From Toxonevra muliebris (taxonomy: Eukaryota > Arthropoda > Insecta > Diptera > Pallopteridae), in contig CAVNUY010000081.1 of assembly GCA_963691655.1 (NCBI GenBank), positions 18,277 to 82,276 of the forward strand: DNA of 64,000 nucleotides. The letters are read 5' to 3'. The notes below the pieces were generated by a model, which searched no databases, had not been told where the DNA came from, and worked only from the letters and a program-made list of their open reading frames with translations. How positions within the stretch are numbered: position 1 is the first letter of the stretch; the number at the start of each line of letters is the position of its first letter. Positions 40,601 through 53,733 of the stretch are shown here, one piece after another. The translations under genes and the position numbers were made by a program.

Positions 40601-40999
40601 TTCTATAGTCGGAGACACCTTTTCTATAGGGGAGAAGACGATTTATACTGTCGGAGACACCTTTTCTATAGGGGAGAAGACGATTTATACTGTCGGAGAC
40701 ACCTTTTCTATAGGGGAGAAGACGTTTTATACTGTCGGAGACACCTTTTCTATAGGGGAGAAGACGTTTTATACTGTCGCAGACACCTTTTCTATAGGGG
40801 AGAAGACGTTTTATACTGTCGCAGACACCTTGTCTATAGGGGAGAAGACGTTTTATACTGTCGGAGACACCTTTTCTATAGGGGAGAAGACGTTTTATAC
40901 TGTCGGAGACACCTTTTCTATAGGGGAGAAGACGTTTTATACTGTCGGAGACACCTTTTCTATAGGGGAGAAGACGTTTTATACTGTCGGAGACACCTT
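40010..40999 (+). repeat. 1-kb SVGEK-marked segment, copy 4 of 4
   Basis: Offset from copy 3 is 6,783 bp (161.5 units). It keeps the same internal marker distances and the GAGAAAACG unit that copies 1 to 3 also carry just before the position-22 variant unit. Confidence 0.8.
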
Positions 41000-41304
41000 T
41001 TCTATAGGGGAGAAGACGTTTTATACTGTCGGAGACACCTTTTCTATAGGGGAGAAGACGTTTTATACTGTCGGAGACACCTTTTCTATAGGGGAGAAGA
41101 CGTTTTATACTGTCGCAGACACCTTTTCTATAGTCGGAGACACCTTTTCTATAGGGGAGAAGACGTTTTATACTGTCGCAGACACCTTTTCTATAGGGGA
41201 GAAGACGTTTTATACTGTCGGAGACACCTTTTCTATAGGGGGGAAGACGTTTTATACTGTCGCAGACACCTTTTCTATAGGGGAGAAGACGTTTTATACT
41301 GTCG

Positions 41305-41376
41305 GAGACACCTTTTCTATAGGGGAGAAGACGTTTTACACCTTTTCTATAGGGGGAAGACGTTTTATAGTGTCGC
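41305..41376 (+). repeat. 12-bp deletion variant plus G-run change
   Basis: GTTTTACACC replaces the normal junction, missing twelve bases. Compared with the 10.9 and 15.8 kb copies it has C for T at one base, so it is either the same event with a later substitution or a neighbouring breakpoint. It is followed at once by CTATAGGGGGAAG, which loses one base and shifts the frame. Confidence 0.75.
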
Positions 41377-44300
41377 AGACACCTTTTCTATAGGGGAGAA
41401 CACGTTTTATACTGTCGGAGACACCTTTTCTATAGGGGAGAAGACGATTTATACTGTCGGAGACACCTTTTCTATAGGGGAGAAGACGTTTTATACTGTC
41501 GCAGACACATTTTCTATAGGGGAGAAGACGTTTTATACTGTCGGAGACACCTTTTCTATAGGGGAGAAGACGTTTTATACTGTCGCAGACACCTTTTCTA
41601 TAGTCGGAGACACCTTTTCTATAGGGGAGAAGACGTTTTATACTGTCGGAGACACCTTTTCTATAGCGGAGAAGACGTTTTATACTGTCGCAGACACCTT
41701 TTCTATAGGGGAGAAGACGTTTTATAGTGTCGCAGACACCTTTTCTATAGGGGAGAAGACGTTTTATACTGTCGCAGACACCTTTTCTATAGGGGAGAAG
41801 ACGTTTTATACTGTCGGAGACACCCTTTCTATAGGGGAGAAGACGTTTTATACTGTCGCAGACACCTTTTCTATAGGGGAGAAGACGTTTTATACTGTCG
41901 GAGACACCTTTTCTATAGGGGAGAAGACGTTTTATACTGTCGCAGACACCTTGTCTATAGGGGATAAGACGTTTTATACTGTCGGAGACACCTTTTCTAT
42001 AGGGGAGAAGACGTTTTATACTGTCGGAGACACCTTTTCTATAGGGGAGAAGACGTTTTATACTGTCGCAGACACCTTTTCTATAGGGAGAAGACGTTTT
42101 ATACTGTCGCAGACACCTTTTCTATAGGGGAGAAGACGATTTATACTGTCGGAGACACCTTTTCTATAGCGGAGAAGACGTTTTATACTGTCGCAGACAC
42201 CTTTTCTATAGGGGAGAAGACGTTTTATACTGTCGGAGACACCTTTTCTATAGGGGAGAAGACGTTTTATACTGTCGCAGACACCTTTTCTATAGGGGAG
42301 AAGACGTTTTATACTGTCGAAGACACCTTTTCTATAGCGGAGAAGACGTTTTATAGTGTCGCAGACACCTTTTCTATAGGGGAGAAGACGTTTTATAGTG
42401 TCGCAGAAACCTTTTCTATAGGGGAGAAGACGTTTTATACTGTCGCAGACACCTTTTCTATAGGGGAGAAGACGTTTTATACTGTCGCAGACACCTTTTC
42501 TATAGGGGAGAAGACGTTTTATACTGTCGGAGACACCTTTTCTATAGGGGAGAAGACGTTTTATACTGTCGCAGACACCTTTTCTATAGTCGGAGACACC
42601 TTTTCTATAGGGGAGAAGACGATTTATACTGTCGGAGACACCTTTTCTATAGGGGAGAAGACGATTTATACTGTCGGAGACACCTTTTCTATAGGGGAGA
42701 AGATGTTTTATAGTGTCGCAGACACCTTTCCTATAGGGGAGAAGACGTTTTATACTGTCGCAGACACCTTTTCTATAGGGGAGAAGACGTTTTATACTGT
42801 CGGAGACACCTTTTCTATAGGGGAGAAGACGATTTATACTGTCGGAGACACCTTTTCTATAGGGGAGAAGACGTTTTATACTGTCGGAGACACCTTTTCT
42901 ATAGGGGAGAAGACGTTTTATACTGTCGGAGACACCTTTTCTATAGGGGAGAAGACGTTTTATACTGTCGCAGACACCTTTTCTATAGTCGGAGACACCT
43001 TTTCTATAGGGGAGAAGACGATTTATACTGTCGGAGACACCTTTTCTATAGCGGAGAAGACGTTTTATACTGTCGCAGACACCTTTTCTATAGGGGAGAA
43101 GACGTTTTATACTGTCGGAGACACCTTTTCTATAGGGGAGAAGACGTTTTATACTGTCGCAGACACCTTTTCTATAGTCGGAGACACCTTTTCTATAGGG
43201 GAGAAGACGATTTATACTGTCGGAGACACCTTTTCTATAGGGGAGAAGACGATTTATACTGTCGGAGACACCTTTTCTATAGGGGAGAAGACGTTTTATA
43301 CTGTCGCAGACACCTTGTCTATAGGGGAGAAGACGTTTTATACTGTCGGAGACACCTTTTCTATAGGGGAGAAGACGTTTTATACTGTCGGAGAAACCTT
43401 TTCTATAGGGGAGAAGACGTTTTATACTGTCGCAGACACCTTTTCTATAGTCGGAGACACCTTTTCTATAGGGGAGAAGACGTTTTATACTGTCGGAGAC
43501 ACCTTTTCTATAGGGGAGAAGACGATTTATACTGTCGGAGACACCTTTTCTATAGCGGAGAAGACGTTTTATACTGTCGCAGACACCTTTTCTATAGGGG
43601 AGAAGACGTTTTATACTGTCGGAGACACCTTTTCTATAGGGGAGAAGACGTTTTATACTGTCGCAGACACCTTTTCTATAGGGGAGAAGACGTTTTATAC
43701 TGTCGGAGACACCTTTTCTATAGGGGAGAAGACGTTTTATACTGTCGCAGACACCTTTTCTATAGGGGAGAAGACGTTTTATACTGTCGGAGACACCTTT
43801 TCTATAGGGGAGAAGACGATTTATACTGTCGCAGACACCTTTTCTATAGGGGAGAAGACGTTTTATAGTGTCGCAGACACCTTTTCTATAGGGAGAAGAC
43901 GTTTTATACTGTCGCAGACACCTTTTCTATAGGGGAGAAGACGATTTATACTGTCGGAGACACCTTTTCTATAGGGGAGAAGACGTTTTATACTGTCGGA
44001 GACACCTTTTCTATAGGGGAGAAGACGATTTATACTGTCGGAGACACCTTTTCTATAGGGGAGAAGACGTTTTATACTGTCGCAGACACCTTTTCTATAG
44101 GGGAGAAGACGTTTTATACTGTCGCAGACACCTTTTCTATAGGGGAGAAGACGTTTTATACTGTCGGAGACACCTTTTCTATAGGGGAGAAGACGTTTTA
44201 TACTGTCGCAGACACCTTTTCTATAGGGGAGAAGACGTTTTATACTGTCGGAGACACCTTTTCTATAGGGGAGAAGACGTTTTATACTGTCGCAGACACC

Positions 44301-44650
44301 TTTTCTATAGGGGAGAAGACGATTTATACTGTCGGAGACACCTTTTCTATAGGGGAGATGACGTTTTATACTGTCGCAGACACCTTTTCTATAGGGGAGA
44401 AGACGTTTTATACTGTCGGAGACACCTTTTCTATAGGGGAGAAGACGTTTTATACTGTCGCAGACACCTTTTCTATAGGGGAGAAGACGATTTATACTGT
44501 CGGAGACACCTTTTCTATAGGGGAGAAGACGTTTTATACTGTCGGAGACACCTTTTCTATAGGGGAGAAGACGATTTATACTGTCGGAGACACCTTTTCT
44601 ATAAGGGAGAAGACGTTTTATAGTGTCGCAGACACCTTTTCTATAGGGGA

Positions 44651-44669
44651 GAAGACGTTCTATAGGGGA
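44651..44669 (+). repeat. 19-bp truncated unit (TT junction)
   Basis: GAAGACGTT is joined to CTATAGGGG, with 23 bases missing between one TTTT tract and the next. The lost length is not a multiple of three, so the open frame switches here. The same junction recurs 2,058 bp downstream at about 46709-46727. Confidence 0.8.
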
Positions 44670-45151
44670 GAAGACGTTTTATACTGTCGGAGACACCTTT
44701 TCTATAGGGGAGAAGACGTTTTATACTGTCGGAGACACCTTTTCTATAGGGGAGAAGACGATTTATACTGTCGGAAACACCTTTTCTATAAGGGAGAAGA
44801 CGTTTTATAGTGTCGCAGACACCTTTTCTATAGGGGAGAAGACGTTTTATAGTGTCGCAGACACCTTTTCTATAGGGGAGAAGACGATTTATACTGTCGG
44901 AGACACCTTTTCTATAGGGGAGAAGACGTTTTATACTGTCGGAGACACCTTTTCTATAGGGGAGAAGACGTTTTACACTGTCGCAGACACTTTTTCTATA
45001 GGGGAGAAGACGTTTTATACTGTCGGAGACACCTTTTCTATAGGGGAGAAGACGTTTTATACTGTCGCAGACACCTTTTCTATAGGGGAGAAGACGATTT
45101 ATACTGTCGGAGACACCTATTCTATAGGGGAGAAGACGTTTTATACTGTCG

Positions 45152-45174
45152 GAGACACCTTTTCTATACTGTCG
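45152..45174 (+). repeat. 23-bp truncated unit (TATA junction)
   Basis: TTTTCTATA is joined to CTGTCG, as at 84-106 near the window start, although the neighbouring units differ. This may be an independent deletion between the two TATA motifs. The following unit has the changes TATAGAGG and GAATACG. Confidence 0.85.
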
Positions 45175-46708
45175 GAGACACCTTTTCTATAGAGGAGAAT
45201 ACGTTTTATACTGTCGGAGACACCTTTTCTATAGGGGAGAAGACGTTTTATACTGTCGCAGACACCTTTTCTATAGTCGGAGACACCTTTTCTATAGGGG
45301 AGAAGACGATTTATACTGTCGGAGACACCTTTTCTATAGGGGAGAAGACGATTTATACTGTCGGAGACACCTTTTCTATAGGGGAGAAGACGTTTTATAC
45401 TGTCGCAGACACCTTGTCTATAGGGGAGAAGACGTTTTATACTGTCGGAGACACCTTTTCTATAGGGGAGAAGACGTTTTATACTGTCGCAGACACCTTT
45501 TCTATAGTCGGAGACACCTTTTCTATAGGGGAGAAGACGTTTTATACTGTCGGAGACACCTTTTCTATAGGGGAGAAGACGATTTATACTGTCGGAGACA
45601 CCTTTTCTATAGCGGAGAAGACGTTTTATACTGTCGCAGACACCTTTTCTATAGGGGAGAAGACGTTTTATACTGTCGGAGACACCTTTTCTATAGGGGA
45701 GAAGACGTTTTATACTGTCGCAGACACCTTTTCTATAGGGGAGAAGACGTTTTATACTGTCGGAGACACCTTTTCTATAGGGGAGAAGACGTTTTATACT
45801 GTCGCAGACACCTTTTCTATAGGGGAGAAGACGTTTTATACTGTCGGAGACACCTTTTCTATAGGGGAGAAGACGATTTATACTGTCGCAGACACCTTTT
45901 CTATAGGGGAGAAGACGTTTTTATAGTGTCGCAGACACCTTTTCTATAGGGAGAAGACGTTTTATACTGTCGCAGACACCTTTTCTATAGGGGAGAAGAC
46001 GATTTATACTGTCGGAGACACCTTTTCTATAGGGGAGAAGACGTTTTATACTGTCGGAGACACCTTTTCTATAGGGGAGAAGACGATTTATACTGTCGGA
46101 GACACCTTTTCTATAGGGGAGAAGACGTTTTATACTGTCGCAGACACCTTTTCTATAGGGGAGAAGACGTTTTATACTGTCGCAGACACCTTTTCTATAG
46201 GGAAGAAGACGTTTTATACTGTCGGAGACACCTTTTCTATAGGGGAGAAGACGTTTTATACTGTCGCAGACACCTTTTCTATAGGGGAGAAGACGTTTTA
46301 TACTGTCGGAGACACCTTTTCTATAGGGGAGAAGACGTTTTATACTGTCGCAGACACCTTTTCTATAGGGGAGAAGACGATTTATACTGTCGGAGACACC
46401 TTTTCTATAGGGGAGATGACGTTTTATACTGTCGCAGACACCTTTTCTATAGGGGAGAAGACGTTTTATACTGTCGGAGACACCTTTTCTATAGGGGAGA
46501 AGACGTTTTATACTGTCGCAGACACCTTTTCTATAGGGGAGAAGACGATTTATACTGTCGGAGACACCTTTTCTATAGGGGAGAAGACGTTTTATACTGT
46601 CGGAGACACCTTTTCTATAGGGGAGAAGACGATTTATACTGTCGGAGACACCTTTTCTATAAGGGAGAAGACGTTTTATAGTGTCGCAGACACCTTTTCT
46701 ATAGGGGA

Positions 46709-46727
46709 GAAGACGTTCTATAGGGGA
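46709..46727 (+). repeat. 19-bp truncated unit, HOR copy
   Basis: The CGTTCTATAG junction is identical to that at 44651-44669 and lies at the same place in higher-order copy E2, so it was inherited through the duplication. Confidence 0.8.
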
Positions 46728-47251
46728 GAAGACGTTTTATACTGTCGGAGACACCTTTTCTATAGGGGAGAAGACGTTTTATACTGTCGGAGACACCTTT
46801 TCTATAGGGGAGAAGACGATTTATACTGTCGGAAACACCTTTTCTATAAGGGAGAAGACGTTTTATAGTGTCGCAGACAACTTTTCTATAGGGGAGAAGA
46901 CGTTTTATAGTGTCGCAGACACCTTTTCTATAGGGGAGAAGACGATTTATACTGTCGGAGACACCTTTTCTATAGGGGAGAAGACGTTTTATACTGTCGC
47001 AGACACCTTTTCTATAGGGGAGAAGACGTTTTATACTGTCGGAGACACCTTTTCTATAGGGGAGAAGACGTTTTACACTGTCGCAGACACTTTTTCTATA
47101 GGGGAGAAGACGTTTTATACTGTCGGAGACACCTTTTCTATAGGGGAGAAGACGTTTTATACTGTCGCAGACACCTTTTCTATAGGGGAGAAGACGATTT
47201 ATACTGTCGGAGACACCTATTCTATAGGGGAGAAGACGTTTTATACTGTCG

Positions 47252-47274
47252 GAGACACCTTTTCTATACTGTCG
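47252..47274 (+). repeat. 23-bp truncated unit (TATA junction), HOR copy
   Basis: Junction and following variant unit are the same as at 45152-45174, offset 2,100 bp, inherited within higher-order repeat E. Confidence 0.85.
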
Positions 47275-50200
47275 GAGACACCTTTTCTATAGAGGAGAAT
47301 ACGTTTTATACTGTCGCAGACACCTTTTCTATAGGGGAGAAGACGTTTTATACTGTCGGAGACACCTTTTCTATAGGGGAGAAGACGTTTTATACTGTCG
47401 CAGACACCTTTTCTATAGGGGAGAAGACGTTTTATACTGTCGGAGACACCTTTTCTATAGGGGAGAAGACGTTTTATACTGTCGGAGACACCTTTTCTAT
47501 AGGGGAGAAGACGTTTTATACTGTCGCAGACACCATTTCTATAGGGGAGAAGACGTTTTATACTGTCGGAGACACCTTTTCTATAGGGGAGAAGACGATT
47601 TATACTGTCGGAGACACCTTTTCTATAGGGGAGAAGACGTTTTATACTGTCGGAGACACCTTTTCTATAGGGGAGAAGACGATTTATACTGTCGGAGACA
47701 CCTTTTCTATAGGGGAGAAGACGTTTTATACTGTCGGAGACACCTTTTCTATAGGGGAGAAGACGTTTTATACTGTCGCAGACACCTTTTCTATAGTCGG
47801 AGACACCTTTTCTATAGGGGAGAAGACGTTTTATACTGTCGGAGACACCTTTTCTATAGGGGAGAAGACGTTTTATACTGTCGCAGACACCTTGTCTATA
47901 GGGGAGAAGACGTTTTATACTGTCGCAGACACCTTTTCTATAGGGGAGAAGACGTTTTATACTGTCGGAGACACCTTTTCTATAGGGGAGAGACGTTTTA
48001 TACTGTCGGAGACACCTTTTCTATAGGGGAGAAGACGATTTATACTGTCGGAGACACCTTTTCTATAGGGGAGAAGACGTTTTATACTGTCGGAGACACC
48101 TTTTCTATAGGGGAGAAGACGTTTTATACTGTCGCAGACACCTTTTCTATAGGGGAGAAGACGTTTTATACTGTCGGAGACACCTTTTCTAAAGGGGAGA
48201 AGACGTTTTATACTGTCGGAGACACCTTTTCTATAGAGGAGAAGACGTTTTATACTGTCGCAGACACCTTTTCTATAGGGGAGAAGACGTTTTATACTGT
48301 CGGAGACACCTTTTCTATAGGGGAGAAGACGTTTTATACTGTCGGAGACACCTTTTCTATAGGGGAGAAGACGTTTTATACTGTCGGAGACACCTTTTCT
48401 ATAGGGGAGAAGACGATTTATACTGTCGGAGACACCTTTTCTATAGGGGAGAAGACGATTTATACTGTCGGAGACACCTTTTCTATAGTCGGAGACACCT
48501 TTTCTATAGGGGAGAAGACGTTTTATACTGTCGCAGACACCTTTTCTATAGGGGAGAAGACGTTTTATACTGTCGCAGACACCTTTTCTATAGGGGAGAA
48601 GACGATTTATACTGTCGGAGACACCTTTTCTATAGGGGAGAAGACGTTTTATACTGTCGCAGACACCTTTTCTATAGGGGAGAAGACGTTTTATACTGTC
48701 GGAGACACATTTTCTAAAGGGGAGAAGACGTTTTATACTGTCGGAGACACCTTTTCTATAGGGGAGAAGACGTTTTATACTGTCGCAGACACCTTTTCTA
48801 TAGGGGAGAAGACGTTTTATACTGTCGGAGACACCTTTTCTATACGGGAGAAGACGTTTTATACTGTCGGAGACACCTTTTCTATAGGGGAGAAGACGTT
48901 TTATACTGTCGCAGACACCTTTTCTAAAGGGGAGAAGACGTTTTATACTGTCGGAGACACCTTTTCTATAGAGGAGAAGACGTTTTATACTGTCGCAGAC
49001 ACCTTTTCTATAGGGGAGAAGACGTTTTATACTGTCGGAGACACCTTTTCTATAGGGGAGAAGACGTTTTATACTGTCGGAGACACCTTTTCTATAGGGG
49101 AGAAGACGTTTTATACTGTCGGAGACACCTTTTCTATAGGGGAGAAGACGTTTTATACTGTCGCAGACACCTTTTCTATAGTCGGAGACACCTTTTCTAT
49201 AGGGGAGAAGACGTTTTATACTGTCGCAGACACCTTTTCTATAGGGGAGAAGACGATTTATACTGTCGGAGACACCTTTTCTATAGGGGAGAAGACGTTT
49301 TATACTGTCGCAGACACCTTTTCTATAGGGGAGAAGACGTTTTATACTGTCGGAGACACCTTTTCTATAGGGGAGAAGACGTTTTATACTGTCGGAGACA
49401 CCTTTTCTATAGGGGAGAAGACGTTTTATACTGTCGGAGACACCTTTTCTATAGGGGAGAAGACGTTTTATACTGTCGCAGACACCTTTTCTATAGGGGA
49501 GAAGACGTTTTATACTGTCGGAGACACCTTTTCTATAGGGGAGAAGACGTTTTATACTGTCGCAGACACCTTTTCTATAGGGGAGAAGACGTTTTATACT
49601 GTCGCAGACACCTTTTCTATAGGGGAGAAGACGTTTTATACTGTCGGAGACACCTTTTCTATACGGGAGAAGACGAGTTTTACTGTCGGAGACACCTTTT
49701 CTATAGGGGAGAAGACGTTTTATACTGTCGGAGACACCTTTTCTATAGGGGAGAAGACGTTTTATACTGTCGCAGACACCTTTTCTAAAGGGGAGAAGAC
49801 GTTTTATACTGTCGGAGACACCTTTTCTATAGAGGAGAAGACGTTTTATACTGTCGCAGACACCTTTTCTATAGGGGAGAAGACGTTTTATACTGTCGGA
49901 GACACCTTTTCTATAGGGGAGAAGACGTTTTATACTGTCGGAGACACCTTTTCTATAGGGGAGAAGACGTTTTATACTGTCGCAGACACCTTTTCTATAG
50001 GGGAGAAGACGATTTATACTGTCGGAGACACCTTTTCTATAGGGGAGAAGACGTTTTATACTGTCGGAGACACCTTTTCTATAGGGGAGAAGACGATTTA
50101 TACTGTCGGAGACACCTTTTCTATAGGAGAGAAGACGATTTATACTGTCGGAGACACCTTTTCTATAGGGGAGAAGACGTTTTATACTGTCGGAGACACC

Positions 50201-51023
50201 TTTTCTATAGGGGAGAAGACGATTTATACTGTCGGAGACACCTTTTCTATAGGGGAGAAGACGTTTTATACTGTCGCAGACACCTTTTCTATAGGGGAGA
50301 AGACGTTTTATACTGTCGCAGACACCTTGTCTATAGGGGAGAAGACGTTTTATACTGTCGCAGACACCTTTTCTATAGGGGAGAAGACGTTTTATACTGT
50401 CGCAGACACCTTTTCTATAGGGGAGAAGACGTTTTATACTGTCGGAGACACCTTTTCTATAGGAGAGAAGACGATTTATACTGTCGGAGACACCTTTTCT
50501 ATAGGGGAGAAGACGTTTTATACTGTCGGAGACACCTTTTCTATAGTCGGAGACACCTTTTCTATAGGGGAGAAGACGTTTTATACTGTCGGAGACACCT
50601 TTTCTATAGGGGAGAAGACGTTTTATACTGTCGCAGACACCTTGTCTATAGGGGAGAAGACGTTTTATACTGTCGCAGACACCTTTTCTATAGGGGAGAA
50701 GACGTTTTATACTGTCGGAGACACCTTTTCTATAGGGGAGAAGACGTTTTATACTGTCGCAGACACCTTTTCTATAGGGGAGAAGACGTTTTATACTGTC
50801 GGAGACACCTTTTCTATAGGGGAGAAGACGTTTTATACTGTCGGAGACACCTTTTCTATAGGGGAGAAGACGATTTATACTGTCGGAGACACCTTTTCTA
50901 TAGGGGAGAAGACGTTTTATACTGTCGGAGACACCTTTTCTATAGGGGAGAAGACGTTTTATACTGTCGCAGACACCTTTTCTATAGGGGAGAAGACGTT
51001 TTATACTGTCGCAGACACCTTTT

Positions 51024-51066
51024 CTATAGGGGGAAAAAAAAAAAAAACCCATTTACAATTCATTTT
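51024..51066 (+). repeat. Aberrant 43-bp unit with poly(A), copy 1
   Basis: Between two CTATAG motifs 43 bp apart the usual 36 bases are replaced by five Gs in total, 14 As (51034-51047), CCCATTTACAATTCA and TTTT. This is the only non-satellite sequence type in the window. It occupies one unit position rather than adding to it, so it behaves as a replaced or strongly diverged unit. The odd base moves the forward open frame without a stop. On the reverse strand it supplies an ATG at the start of a long open frame. A retroelement tail trapped by gene conversion is possible but unproven. Confidence 0.9.
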
Positions 51067-53733
51067 CTATAGGGGAGAAGAAGTTTTATACTGTCGGAGA
51101 CACCTTTTCTATAGGGGAGAAGACGTTTTATACTGTCGCAGACACCTTTTCTATAGGGGAGAAGAAGTTTTATACTTTCGGAGACACCTTTTCTATAGGG
51201 GAGAAGACGTTTTATACTGTCGCAGACACCTTGTCTATAGGGGAGAAGACGTTTTATACTGTCGCAGACACCTTTTCTATAGGGGAGAAGACGTTTTATA
51301 CTGTCGGAGACACCTTTTCTATAGGAGAGAAGACGATTTATACTGTCGGAGACACCTTTTCTATAGGGGAGAAGACGATTTATACTGTCGGAGACACCTT
51401 TTCTATAGGGGAGAAGACGTTTTATACTGTCGGAGACACCTTTTCTATAGGGGAGAAGACGATTTATACTGTCGGAGACACCTTTTCTATAGGGGAGAAG
51501 ACGTTTTATACTGTCGGAGACACCTTTTCTATAGGGGAGAAGACGTTTTATACTGTCGCAGACACCTTTTCTATAGGGGAGAAGACGTTTTATACTGTCG
51601 GAGACACCTTTTCTATAGGAGAGAAGACGATTTATACTGTCGGAGACACCTTTTCTATAGGGGAGAAGACGTTTTATACTGTCGCAGACACCTTTTCTAT
51701 AGGGGAGAAGACGTTTTATACTGTCGCAGACACCTTTTCTATAGGGGAGAAGACGATTTATACTGTCGGAGACACCTTTTCTATAGGGGAGAAGACGTTT
51801 TATACTGTCGCAGACACCTTTTCTATAGGGGAGAAGACGTTTTATACTGTCGGAGACACCTTTTCTATAGGGGAGAAGACGTTTTATACTGTCGGAGACA
51901 CCTTTTCTATAGGGGAGAAGACGTTTTATACTGTCGCAGACACCTTTTCTATAGGGGAGAAGACGATTTATACTGTCGGAGACACCTTTTCTATAGGGGA
52001 GAAGACGTTTTATACTGTCGCAGACACCTTTTCTATAGGGGAGAAGACGTTTTATACTGTCGGAGACACCTTTTCTATAGGGGAGAAGACGTTTTATACT
52101 GTCGGAGACACCTTTTCTATAGGGGAGAAGACGTTTTATACTGTCGGAGACACCTTTTCTATAGGGGAGAAGACGTTTTATACTGTCGGAGACACCTTTT
52201 CTATAGGGGAGAAGACGTTTTATACTGTCGCAGACACCTTTTCTATAGGGGAGAAGACGTTTTATACTGTCGCAGACACCTTTTCTATAGGGGAGAAGAC
52301 GTTTTATACTGTCGGAGACACCTTTTCTATAGGGGAGAAGACGTTTTATACTGTCGGAGACACCTTTTCTATAGGGGAGAAGACGTTTTATACTGTCGCA
52401 GACACCTTTTCTATACGGGAGAAGACGAGTTTTACTGTCGCAGACACCTTTTCTATAGGGGAGAAGACGTTTTATACTGTCGGAGACACCTTTTCTATAG
52501 GGGAGAAGACGTTTTATACTGTCGCAGACACCTTTTCTAAAGGGGAGAAGACGTTTTATACTGTCGGAGACACCTTTTCTATAGAGGAGAAGACGTTTTA
52601 TACTGTCGCAGACACCTTTTCTATAGGGGAGAAGACGTTTTATACTGTCGGAGACACCTTTTCTATAGGGGAGAAGACGTTTTATACTGTCGGAGACACC
52701 TTTTCTATAGGGGAGAAGACGTTTTATACTGTCGGAGACACCTTTTCTATAGGGGAGAAGACGTTTTATACTGTCGCAGACACCTTTTCTATAGGGGAGA
52801 AGACGATTTATACTGTCGGAGACACCTTTTCTATAGGGGAGAAGACGTTTTATACTGTCGGAGACACCTTTTCTATAGGGGAGAAGACGATTTATACTGT
52901 CGGAGACACCTTTTCTATAGGAGAGAAGACGATTTATACTGTCGGAGACACCTTTTCTATAGGGGAGAAGACGTTTTATACTGTCGGAGACACCTTTTCT
53001 ATAGGGGAGAAGACGATTTATACTGTCGGAGACACCTTTTCTATAGGGGAGAAGACGTTTTATACTGTCGCAGACACCTTTTCTATAGGGGAGAAGACGT
53101 TTTATACTGTCGCAGACACCTTGTCTATAGGGGAGAAGACGTTTTATACTGTCGCAGACACCTTTTCTATAGGGGAGAAGACGTTTTATACTGTCGCAGA
53201 CACCTTTTCTATAGGGGAGAAGACGTTTTATACTGTCGGAGACACCTTTTCTATAGGAGAGAAGACGTTTTATACTGTCGGAGACACCTTTTCTATAGTC
53301 GGAGACACCTTTTCTATAGGGGAGAAGACGTTTTATACTGTCGGAGACACCTTTTCTATAGGGGAGAAGACGTTTTATACTGTCGCAGACACCTTGTCTA
53401 TAGGGGAGAAGACGTTTTATACTGTCGCAGACACCTTTTCTATAGGGGAGAAGACGTTTTATACTGTCGGAGACACCTTTTCTATAGGGGAGAAGACGTT
53501 TTATACTGTCGCAGACACCTTTTCTATAGGGGAGAAGACGTTTTATACTGTCGGAGACACCTTTTCTATAGGGGAGAAGACGTTTTATACTGTCGGAGAC
53601 ACCTTTTCTATAGGGGAGAAGACGATTTATACTGTCGGAGACACCTTTTCTATAGGGGAGAAGACGTTTTATACTGTCGGAGACACCTTTTCTATAGGGG
53701 AGAAGACGTTTTATACTGTCGCAGACACCTTTT
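51067..53733 (+). repeat. Higher-order repeat F, copy between junctions 1 and 2
   Basis: Junction-to-junction spacing is 2,710 bp. Inside lie GAAGAAG units, CTTTCGG near 51176, TATACGGG with GACGAG (52424), CTAAAGG near 52536 and a half-unit near 53297, in the same order as the next copy. The block before 51.02 kb shares the later part of this order (GACGAG at 49672, half-unit near 50545). Confidence 0.8.
53287..53307 (+). repeat. 21-bp half-unit on a G-type background (example)
   Basis: GAGACACCTTTTCTATAG is followed directly by TCG, exactly half of a unit. Equivalents lie near 48487, 50545 and 56551. In zones B to E the same junction almost always sits on a C-type half-unit (CAGACACC), so the zone F form is either a separate event or a converted copy. 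Coordinates are good to a few bases. Confidence 0.75.

Larger units (their letters stand above)
20901..41400 (+). repeat. Array zone D: nested HORs with almost no frameshifts
   Basis: About 490 units with only two 1-bp losses that break the frame (near 33150 and 41354), the lowest indel density in the window. The TATAGCGG marker at 25383 and 26601, and again at 36743 and 37961, gives a 1,218-bp (29-unit) repeat inside a block duplicated at 11,318-11,759 bp. The rare TTTTTCTGTCGGGG marker at 28251, 30981, 33227 and 40010 heads four copies of a 1-kb segment. A 12-bp deletion variant (GTTTTACACC) lies at about 41340. Confidence 0.85.
43300..45230 (+). repeat. Higher-order repeat E, copy 1
   Basis: Ordered markers are TATAGCGG (43554), a single-G loss (43891), GATGACG (about 44357), CTATAAGGG (position 18 G to A, about 44602), the CGTTCTATAG junction (44656), TTTTACACTG (about 44973), CACCTATTC (about 45117), the 23-bp unit (45152) and TATAGAGGAGAATACG (about 45190). 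All recur at offset 2,057-2,100 bp. Confidence 0.85.
45357..47320 (+). repeat. Higher-order repeat E, copy 2
   Basis: This is the partner of copy 1. The offset is 2,057 bp before a private T insertion (near 45921), 2,058 bp (49 units) after it, and 2,100 bp after one extra C-type unit near 47.0 kb. Private changes include GGGAAGAAG near 46202 and GCAGACAAC near 46876. Confidence 0.85.
41401..47950 (+). repeat. Array zone E: 2,058-bp HOR pair and irregular lead-in
   Basis: 41.4-43.2 kb is an irregular mix with several private changes: GAGAACACG near 41398, GGGGATAAG near 41964, GCAGAAACC near 42409 and CCTTTCCTA near 42726. From 43.3 to 47.3 kb the same series occurs twice. From 47.3 to 47.95 kb the units resemble zone F. 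A 2-bp loss (GGGGAGAGACG) near 47990 marks the next transition. Only satellite is present. Confidence 0.8.

Noticed and set aside
51034..51062. Intact retroelement or processed pseudogene ending in poly(A)
   Set aside because: Only about 15 bases of non-satellite sequence accompany the A run, with no target-site duplication or element body.
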